Source: Anthropogastromicrobium sp963626545 (lineage in GTDB: Bacteria > Bacillota > Clostridia > Lachnospirales > Lachnospiraceae). From it: DNA of 12,867 nucleotides. The notes under the pieces were generated by a model. The model was not told the DNA's origin. It saw nothing but the letters and a program-made list of their open reading frames with translations, and ran no database searches. Positions 7,025 through 12,867 of the stretch are shown piece after piece. The position numbers were made by a program, and so were the translations under genes. Position 1 is the first letter of the stretch, and the number at the start of each line of letters is the position of its first letter. The stretch is from positions 1 to 12,867 of the forward strand of contig CAVFYJ010000092.1 of NCBI GenBank assembly GCA_963626545.1, in the 5' to 3' direction.

Positions 7025-8011
7025 ATGAATACAAGACAGTATTACTATTTCGTCACCATTGCAGAATACGGAACTCTTTCCAATGCCGCGAAGAGGCTAC
7101 ATGTGTCTGAGGCTGCCCTCAGCAAGTTTTTAAAAAATCTGGAGACCCTCGTCGGTGCTCCGCTGTTCGTGCGCAATCGGCGAGGTCTTGTACTCACGAA
7201 GGACGGTATTGTCTTTTACCAGTCTGCCCGCCGGATCCTCGAGTCTCAGAATCAGATGCTCTATACTCTGCGTCAAATGCAGTCCAAGGCACAGAATCAG
7301 ATCCGCATCGCCTCGACGCCCTACCGCGGTGCGGTACTGTATAGTCATGTTTACAATCGTTTTTCCACACTCTTTCCCATGACATCACTATCCGTGCAGG
7401 AAATCTTCTCCATGCAACAGGAGGAACAACTCCACGTCGGAAACATCGATTTTGCTTTCGGCGTGGAAGTTCATGCAAATTATCCAGATGTCTATAACCT
7501 TGCGGCGAGCAGAACCGAGATTGTACTGGCCGTTCCAACCTTTCACCCGCTTGCTCGTAACTATTCGCTGCAGGATGGGGAACATCTCCCTTCTATTGCA
7601 CTAACAGATTTCATGGACACGCCCTTTGTTCTGCGGGACCGTCACAATAACATTCGTCTGCGGGCTGACCGGGAATTCAAGCGGGCCGGTTTTTCTCCGC
7701 TTGTCGCTTTTGAATCCTCCAATTCCATGACGGTTGAATCCATGATTCGAAGGGGTGCCGGCGTTGGTTTCTTCTCCAAACGTTATGTTCATTCTGAAGA
7801 AGAGATCGTGTTCTTCCGACTTTCGCCGCCCTGCTACGAAACCTTTTACATCCGTTATTCAAAATCAAGAGTCCTAACAGAGGTCGATCAATGTCTGATC
7901 GCGGTAATTGCAGATGAACGTCTGAAAATCCACGGCAGCGAAGAGGTCGGAAGTGACATAATGAATAACTGCATCAAAACATTGCGAAGATATGAGAGGT
8001 TCAGCTTTTGA
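7025..8011 (+). CDS. LysR-family transcriptional regulator (first of a tandem pair)
   Basis: This 328-residue LysR-type regulator has an N-terminal winged helix-turn-helix at about 1-60 (GTLSNAAKRLHVSEAALSK, then LFVRNRRGLVLTKDG). A periplasmic-binding-like effector domain follows at about 90-295. The last 30 residues extend slightly beyond the family's usual 290-310 length. LysR proteins usually bind the divergent promoter beside their gene, which here is the transporter operon promoter, and respond to a pathway metabolite. AAGG precedes ATG 7025 with short spacing. The stop overlaps the TTG start of a second LysR gene, so the two are translationally linked. The effector is unknown. Confidence 0.92.
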   Translation: MNTRQYYYFVTIAEYGTLSNAAKRLHVSEAALSKFLKNLETLVGAPLFVRNRRGLVLTKDGIVFYQSARRILESQNQMLYTLRQMQSKAQNQIRIASTPYRGAVLYSHVYNRFSTLFPMTSLSVQEIFSMQQEEQLHVGNIDFAFGVEVHANYPDVYNLAASRTEIVLAVPTFHPLARNYSLQDGEHLPSIALTDFMDTPFVLRDRHNNIRLRADREFKRAGFSPLVAFESSNSMTVESMIRRGAGVGFFSKRYVHSEEEIVFFRLSPPCYETFYIRYSKSRVLTEVDQCLIAVIADERLKIHGSEEVGSDIMNNCIKTLRRYERFSF

Positions 8012-8979
8012 GCACACAATTCCCTAACTACGAGGACATCGTTCTCGATACGAAAATTCTCAGCTACATTGTGGATATTGTCGACGAGGGCTGCCTCACA
8101 AAGGCAGCAGAGAAGAACTTTCTCACTCAGCCCTCGCTCTCCCGCTACCTTCATAATCTGGAGGAGTCAATCGGCACACCTATTTTCACCAAAAAACACA
8201 ATCGTCTTGAATTGACCAAAGCCGGCATTGTGTTCCTCAACGGCGCCCGTTCGATTCTCCACATTGAGCAGGATACACTCAAACGAATGCAGCAGAAAGT
8301 CCGAACAGATGCCGGAATCATCCGCATTGCTGCACCATCCACCCTCAAACGTCTCCTGCAGAACGCTGTCCCGGAATGGAACAGCGGGCATTCCGAGACA
8401 CCCATACAGGTGTTCTTCGACGTCTCCGATGCCATCGTGGATAAACTTACCGGAAAAGAATATGACTTTGGAATCCTTCTGGAAAGCGAGCATCCTTCCG
8501 GCTCCTTTTCCTATGCTCGGCTACGAAAGACGCATCTCGCACTCTTCCTTCCTGCCGAATCCGTACCTCTTCACGGCAAAGATCCTGCCAAGTCCGACCT
8601 GCGAGCCCTCCGGCAAGAGCGATTTCTTTTGTGTACACACGATTCCTTTCTGCGAAACGCACAGGAATATGTGCTGGACGAGGCAGGTATTCCCCACCCC
8701 AGCATCGCCGCCTGTGCCGATTTGGATCTGTTGGAGCAGCTGGTGAGAGATGGCTATGGCTATACCTTTCTGCCGATCGAATGCGCGTCCTCCGTTGACG
8801 AACGCCGTGTAGTAGAGCTGTCGCCCCCATTCCTCTGCCAGTATACTTTCCTGTGGCGCAGAAATGCGCCGCAGAGCTGCGTCAGCAGCACGCTGGTGCC
8901 GTTTCTCCAGTCTTTTCTAGAATCCTGTGAAAACGTCGCCACGCCCATCGATGGAATGATTACTTCTGTGCTACGCTGA
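8008..8979 (+). CDS. LysR-family transcriptional regulator (second of a tandem pair, TTG start)
   Basis: This 323-residue LysR regulator has a helix-turn-helix at about 29-48 (GCLTKAAEKNFLTQPSLSR), an IFTKKHNRLELTKAG wing, and a divergent effector domain at about 100-300. The start is TTG 8008, overlapping the preceding stop as TTGA, with GAGAGG at 7994-7999 as ribosome site. The first in-frame alternatives would truncate the DNA-binding domain, so TTG is preferred. It is a paralogue rather than a close copy of the upstream LysR: the wing and C-terminal domain sequences differ widely. Coupled translation suggests the two may be made in fixed ratio, perhaps as heteromers; that is inference. 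It has about ten extra N-terminal residues before the usual first helix. Confidence 0.9.
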   Translation: MSTQFPNYEDIVLDTKILSYIVDIVDEGCLTKAAEKNFLTQPSLSRYLHNLEESIGTPIFTKKHNRLELTKAGIVFLNGARSILHIEQDTLKRMQQKVRTDAGIIRIAAPSTLKRLLQNAVPEWNSGHSETPIQVFFDVSDAIVDKLTGKEYDFGILLESEHPSGSFSYARLRKTHLALFLPAESVPLHGKDPAKSDLRALRQERFLLCTHDSFLRNAQEYVLDEAGIPHPSIAACADLDLLEQLVRDGYGYTFLPIECASSVDERRVVELSPPFLCQYTFLWRRNAPQSCVSSTLVPFLQSFLESCENVATPIDGMITSVLR

Positions 8980-9040
8980 CTGCAACATAGACATCCGCAT
9001 CATAGGATATAAACAGACAAAAGAGAGAAAGAAGGTTGAC

Positions 9041-10978
9041 ATGGCAAACGTTGCAATCCTAGTCCCCCAGACCAGCATGCAAGAACTATGCTCCGAGCTC
9101 ATCCGTGAATATACCCATCTGACGCCGATCTGTATCGATGCAATCCGTACCGGGGAGGTCGCCGCAAAAGCAAAGGCACTTGTTAATACCGATTGTGACC
9201 TTATCATTGCAAGAGGACTGCAGGCCACCCTCCTTCTCCGTCATACAAAGCTGCCTGTGGTTCCCATTTCCATTACCGCGCAGGAACTTGGCATCATGGT
9301 TCTGCACATGAAGGAAGAACTAGCCATCTCTCATCCCAAAATCGGCATCATCGGATTTGAGAACACGCTAGATGACACATCCTCCTTCGGAGAATTGTTC
9401 GACATCGATTTCATGCGCTATACCCTGCCGGATCCAGAATCTGCGCAAACCCCGGATGACTCCTGCGATCAGAGCCTTCTGACTGCCTCTGTGGCACAAG
9501 CCATTCATGACGGTTGTAAGGGAATTCTCGGCGGCGAAGTGGTCTGCGCAGCCGCGGTGAGGGCTAAGCTTCCCTGCATGCTATTCGATTCCGGCAGAGA
9601 GAGCATCCGCAATGCTCTGTCCGTTGCTGATCGCATGGGCCAAGCCATTGATCTGCAGAAACAGAACACCTCGGAGATCAATACCATGCTGGATTACACC
9701 TTCAGTGGTATTCTTCAAATCGATGCCAATGGCATCATCCGCCGCTGCAACCGCGTTGTATATACACTCCTTGGAACGCCGCAGACTGCCCTGACAGGCC
9801 ATTCCGTGCACGATGTTTTTCCGCAGTTGCAGGAACAAACCCTCCGCAAGGTACTGAATGACGGAGAGGAAGCCTATGCGCTTCTCGTCCCCTTTGAAAA
9901 CCGCGCTGTCATCGTCAACATTGCACCCATTCTCACGGATCATCAAATCTGCGGCGCCATTCTGACCTTTCAGGAGAGCCATCGCATCACAGAAATTGAC
10001 AATCGCCTCCGCGCAGAATTCTATCAGCGAGGCTTCGTTGCCCGCTGTCAGTTTGATCAGCTCCCCGCCGCAGATGTCGAAACAAAATGCCTTTTCACCC
10101 GTGCGAAACGATTTGCGCGATATTCCGCCCCCATTCTCATCACTGGAGAACACGGAAATGGAAATCTCCTGCTTGCACAATGCCTTCACAACGCCAGTCT
10201 CCGGGCTTCCAATGCCTTCGTAGAAGTAGACTGTGCCGCCTTCGAACCGGAAGAGCTGGATCTACTGCTGTTCGGACGCCGTTCCTCTCGTCCTGACGCA
10301 GGATCCTGCCTTGCAGAGGCTGCGCAGAAGGGCACTCTGTATCTTGGGCACGTAGATCATCTCTCCCCACTTCTTCAATACAAGGTTCTACAGCTCCTGC
10401 GCGGAAAGCTTTGCTGCGGCGATACCTATCATCCCATCACCGCCGACATCCGCATTCTTGCCTCCACCAGCAATCACCTTATTTCTCTGGTGGAGCAGGG
10501 ACACTTCCGCACAGACCTGTATTACGCGCTAAACGTGTTGCCGCTCAATTATCCGCCTCTTCGTGAACGCCGCGATGACATTCTCCCCTGGGTGGATATG
10601 AGCATGAGGGATGCACAGAAACAGTATCAGCGATACTTCACGCTGACACATGGTGCCAGAGAATATCTGCGCCAATACTCGTGGCCCGGCAATCTTGATC
10701 AGCTTCGCAGCCTCTGTGAACGTATCGTCCTGACTGCTGACTGCCGCACCATCGATGAGGTGTTCCTCCAAAGAGAGATCGCACAGATGTCGCCGTACCT
10801 TGCCCCCGATTCCGGACAGCCGGTACTCATTAAGGACCCTAAGGCCGTGGAACTGGCTACACTTTTAAAAAAATATGACGGCAATCGGCAGGCTGTTGCC
10901 GATGCTCTCGGCATCAGCAAAACGACACTCTGGCGCCGTATGAAGAAATACGGCATCGGCGCGGATTTCTCCTGCTGA
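9041..10978 (+). CDS. PrpR_N-PAS-AAA-Fis regulator with degenerate sigma-54 activator core
   Basis: The 645-residue protein has four parts. A PrpR_N-type sensor spans about 1-190, a PAS domain about 213-315, a sigma-54-activator-like AAA+ domain about 345-570, and a Fis-type helix-turn-helix about 602-640 (NRQAVADALGISKTTLWRR). The AAA+ domain keeps its late features: FRTDLYYALNVLPLNYPPLRER at 489-510 and SWPGN at 547-551. Its catalytic motifs are lost. Walker A reads GEHGNGNL with N375 for Lys, Walker B reads LYLGH with G436-H437 for Asp-Glu, and the GAFTGA loop after LFG (410-412) is deleted. It should not hydrolyse ATP or open sigma-54 promoters. It is more likely a TyrR-like regulator acting with the housekeeping sigma factor, or an ATP-independent DNA-binding sensor. 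ATG 9041 has GAAGG upstream, and the gene follows the second LysR by 61 bp. Confidence 0.88.
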   Translation: MANVAILVPQTSMQELCSELIREYTHLTPICIDAIRTGEVAAKAKALVNTDCDLIIARGLQATLLLRHTKLPVVPISITAQELGIMVLHMKEELAISHPKIGIIGFENTLDDTSSFGELFDIDFMRYTLPDPESAQTPDDSCDQSLLTASVAQAIHDGCKGILGGEVVCAAAVRAKLPCMLFDSGRESIRNALSVADRMGQAIDLQKQNTSEINTMLDYTFSGILQIDANGIIRRCNRVVYTLLGTPQTALTGHSVHDVFPQLQEQTLRKVLNDGEEAYALLVPFENRAVIVNIAPILTDHQICGAILTFQESHRITEIDNRLRAEFYQRGFVARCQFDQLPAADVETKCLFTRAKRFARYSAPILITGEHGNGNLLLAQCLHNASLRASNAFVEVDCAAFEPEELDLLLFGRRSSRPDAGSCLAEAAQKGTLYLGHVDHLSPLLQYKVLQLLRGKLCCGDTYHPITADIRILASTSNHLISLVEQGHFRTDLYYALNVLPLNYPPLRERRDDILPWVDMSMRDAQKQYQRYFTLTHGAREYLRQYSWPGNLDQLRSLCERIVLTADCRTIDEVFLQREIAQMSPYLAPDSGQPVLIKDPKAVELATLLKKYDGNRQAVADALGISKTTLWRRMKKYGIGADFSC

Positions 10979-11163
10979 CATTGCACATAACCTTTCCATG
11001 AAACGATTTCAAATTCTCTATTTCATTTTCTGAAAGCTTCACGGATTTGCACATATGCATGTTCCTTTCTTTGTGGCTCCTGTCCATTGCCGATCGTCCG
11101 CCTCCTTTCTATCCTGATGATATCAAGAGAACATTTCATTAGCATACAAAGGAGGCATTTCCA
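10979..11163. promoter_or_regulatory. Intergenic region upstream of the reductase gene, candidate SigA promoter and inverted repeats
   Basis: This 185-bp gap holds two short inverted repeats with the same half-site. TGAAA-CGA-TTTCA lies at 10999-11011 and TTTCA-TTTTC-TGAAA at 11021-11035, their starts 22 bp apart. A weak SigA-like pair follows: TTGCCG at 11087-11092 and TATCCT at 11110-11115, spacing 17. An 8-bp palindrome TGATATCA is at 11118-11125. The AAAGGAGG ribosome site at 11148-11155 decides the reductase start. No hairpin with a T-run terminates the regulator gene, so readthrough is possible. Confidence 0.4.
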
Positions 11164-12048
11164 ATGAAAATCGGATTCATCGGACTCGGCATCATGGGCA
11201 AACCCATGGCCAAAAACCTATTAAAAAACGGTTACACCGATCTTCTTGTCAATAACCGCAGCAAGGCTCCCGTGGAAGAACTCGTCGCGGCAGGGGCCAC
11301 CGACGCCACCTATCAGGAAATCGGCGAGCAGTGTGATGTTGTCATCACCATGCTTCCTAACTCTCCGCAGGTCAAAAGTGTCATGCTTGAGGATGGAAAA
11401 GTCGCTACCTTCATGAAACCGGGGTCAGTCTTCATTGACTGCAGTTCCATCAATCCAGTAGCCTCCAAGGAAATCAATGCTGTGCTCTGCGAAAATGGGA
11501 TTCAGATGCTGGATGCTCCTGTTTCAGGGGGTGAACCCAAAGCAATCGACGGCACGCTCAGTTTCATGGTGGGCGGCAGCCAGGAGATTTTCAATCAATA
11601 TAAACCCGTTCTGGAAGCTATGGGTTCCTCGGTCATTCGCTGCGGTGAGGTTGGAGCCGGCAATACAACCAAACTGGCCAACCAGATCATCGTGGCCTGC
11701 AACATTCAGGCCCTTGCCGAAGCCTTAACACTGGCACAAAAAGCCGGTGTCGATCCTGCGTTGGTATTTCAGGCAATCAAGGGAGGCCTGGCAGGTTCTA
11801 CCGTTATGAACGCCAAAACTCCTATGATGATTGAGGGAAACGACAAGCCCGGTTTCAAAATCGATCTGCACATCAAGGATCTTAACAATGCTTTGGATTG
11901 CGCTCACACGGTTGGCTCCCCCGCCCCCATGACTGCTCAGGTGCAGGAGGTCCTGCAATGGCTCCACAACAACGGAAAGGGACAGGCGGATCACAGTGCC
12001 ATTGCCCAGTACTATGAAAAGCTGGCAGACATCGAGATCGGTCGATGA
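11164..12048 (+). CDS. garR: 2-hydroxy-3-oxopropionate (tartronate semialdehyde) reductase-like beta-hydroxyacid dehydrogenase
   Basis: This 294-residue protein belongs to the beta-hydroxyacid dehydrogenase family. The dinucleotide-binding motif GLGIMGKPM is at 7-15, the substrate motif DAPVSGG at 117-123, and the catalytic lysine K170 lies in GAGNTTK. The family helix KDLNNAL is at 238-244. Length matches GarR/GlxR tartronate semialdehyde reductases, which convert tartronate semialdehyde to D-glycerate after aldol cleavage of keto-deoxy hexarates. The NNRS sequence after the second strand lacks an acidic residue, which would favour NADPH; this is an inference. Other family members, such as 3-hydroxyisobutyrate or 2-(hydroxymethyl)glutarate dehydrogenases, cannot be excluded. 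The DapA-like gene begins 27 bp downstream, which supports an aldolase-reductase pair. The start has an ideal AAAGGAGG site 8 bp upstream. Confidence 0.85.
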   Translation: MKIGFIGLGIMGKPMAKNLLKNGYTDLLVNNRSKAPVEELVAAGATDATYQEIGEQCDVVITMLPNSPQVKSVMLEDGKVATFMKPGSVFIDCSSINPVASKEINAVLCENGIQMLDAPVSGGEPKAIDGTLSFMVGGSQEIFNQYKPVLEAMGSSVIRCGEVGAGNTTKLANQIIVACNIQALAEALTLAQKAGVDPALVFQAIKGGLAGSTVMNAKTPMMIEGNDKPGFKIDLHIKDLNNALDCAHTVGSPAPMTAQVQEVLQWLHNNGKGQADHSAIAQYYEKLADIEIGR

Positions 12049-12059
12049 AGGAAGCTTCA
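12046..12059. repeat. Short inverted repeat across the reductase stop codon
   Basis: TGAAG-GAAG-CTTCA, with 5-bp arms, overlaps the TGA stop at 12046-12048 in the 27-bp gap before the DapA-family gene. It is too weak for a terminator and may be chance. Confidence 0.3.
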
Positions 12060-12075
12060 CAGAGGTGCTCTATAT

Positions 12076-12867
12076 ATGAATACAGATTTTATGAAGGGTG
12101 TAGTCGTTCCAATCTTAACCTGCTGCGATGATGAGGAAAGAATTGATGAACGGCGTCAACGAGAGCAGGTGGATTATGTTATCGAAGGCGGCGTATCCGG
12201 CATCCTCGCCTTTGGATCCAATGGTGAATTCTATATGCTGGAGGAAGATGAAATGGAACGCGGCTTGAAGCTTATGGTTGACCAGGCCAGAGGAAGAGTT
12301 CCTGTCTATTTCGGCATCGGTGCTATCAACACGAGGAAGTGCTGTCGTCTGGCACAGATGGCGGTCAGGAATGGTGCGGCTGCTGTCAGTGTCTTGCAGC
12401 CCATGTTCCTGAAGCCTACCTATGCTGAACTGTATGATCACTTCAAAACCATCGCTGAAAGTGTTCCCGCAACGCCGGTTCTATTGTATAACAATCCCGG
12501 ACGTGTCGGTTACACACTGACTGCACAGTTGGTGGACGAACTGGCACACAATGTACCTAATATCGTTGGTATGAAGGATACCAGCGGTGACATTACCCTG
12601 ACCTCTGAGTTCATTCGCCGTACCCGTGACGTGGACTTCAAGGTCTTTGGCGGCAAGGATACCCTGCTCTATGCCAGCCTTTGCCATGGCGCTGTGGGTG
12701 GTGTCTGCACGGCTGCTAACTTTATGCCGGAACTCATCACCGATGTGTACAATAAATATGTTGCCGGCGATCTGACCGGCAGTTTGAAAGCCCAGTTCAA
12801 GCTGAATCCGGTACGTTTGTCCATGGATGCCGCTAGCTTCCCGGTCGCAGCAAAAGACATGGCTGCC
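12076..12867 (+). CDS. DapA/dihydrodipicolinate synthase family aldolase or dehydratase (3' end outside window)
   Basis: An open frame from ATG 12076 continues to the window edge without a stop, giving 264 residues of a family usually about 290-300 long. It begins MNTDFMKGVVVPILT. GSNGE at 47-51 is the carboxylate-binding loop, Y138 starts the YNNPGRVG motif with R143, and K167 in GMKDTSGD is the Schiff-base lysine. These are the class I aldolase signatures of DapA, N-acetylneuraminate lyase, keto-deoxy-sugar-acid aldolases and keto-deoxyglucarate dehydratases. The preceding reductase gene favours a keto-deoxy sugar-acid aldolase releasing pyruvate and a tartronate-semialdehyde-like product, over lysine biosynthesis; this is inference from context. 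AGAGGTG at 12061-12067 is the ribosome site. Confidence 0.9.
   Translation, partial: MNTDFMKGVVVPILTCCDDEERIDERRQREQVDYVIEGGVSGILAFGSNGEFYMLEEDEMERGLKLMVDQARGRVPVYFGIGAINTRKCCRLAQMAVRNGAAAVSVLQPMFLKPTYAELYDHFKTIAESVPATPVLLYNNPGRVGYTLTAQLVDELAHNVPNIVGMKDTSGDITLTSEFIRRTRDVDFKVFGGKDTLLYASLCHGAVGGVCTAANFMPELITDVYNKYVAGDLTGSLKAQFKLNPVRLSMDAASFPVAAKDMAA

Noticed and set aside
9581..10189. 202-codon open frame on the minus strand
   Set aside because: It lies wholly inside the PrpR-like gene on the opposite strand, shows no recognisable family features, and is explained as a shadow frame.
10999..11011. Catabolite response element (cre) candidate TGAAACGATTTCA
   Set aside because: The central CG is displaced by one base from the cre consensus, so it is kept only as a generic dyad.
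11074..11090. Sigma-54-like TGGC...TTGC promoter upstream of the reductase gene, attractive beside a PrpR-like regulator
   Set aside because: The GG and GC elements are separated by 12 bp instead of the required 10, and the rest of the consensus is missing. The adjacent regulator also lacks GAFTGA.

Overview
The window looks like an accessory catabolic locus from an anaerobic Firmicute, most likely a Clostridia or Lachnospiraceae-type gut bacterium. This placement is an inference. It rests on moderate GC, strong GGAGG-type ribosome binding sites before nearly every gene, a TTG start, a lipoprotein sugar-binding protein, and an ABC importer without its own ATPase. No rRNA, tRNA, CRISPR array, insertion sequence or phage gene is visible.

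Minus strand, 98-6825: a seven-gene operon reads right to left. Its order is a CUT1-type solute-binding lipoprotein, two MalF/MalG-type permeases, an amidohydrolase-2 family lactonase-like enzyme, an enolase-superfamily (mandelate racemase-like) enzyme, a cytoplasmic alpha/beta-hydrolase esterase and a small KdgF-like cupin. Spacing is tight: the permeases overlap at ATGA and the later gaps are 12-34 bp. A GC-rich hairpin separates the binding-protein gene from the permeases.

Plus strand, 7025 to the window end: a regulator block diverges from the operon across a 199-bp intergenic region. It holds two overlapping LysR genes and then a PrpR_N-PAS-AAA-Fis regulator whose AAA+ core has lost its Walker A lysine, Walker B acidic pair and GAFTGA loop. 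After a 185-bp gap come a tartronate-semialdehyde-reductase-like dehydrogenase and a DapA-family aldolase or dehydratase that runs off the right edge.

The simplest reading is uptake of an acidic sugar derivative, possibly esterified or lactonised. It would be opened by the esterase and lactonase, dehydrated or isomerised by the enolase-superfamily protein, and ring-opened or ketonised by the cupin. The DapA-like aldolase would then cleave it, and the reductase would convert a tartronate-semialdehyde-like product to glycerate. The substrate cannot be read from the sequence. The least ordinary elements are the degenerate PrpR-like regulator and the enolase-superfamily enzyme, which lacks the usual His-Asp dyad.
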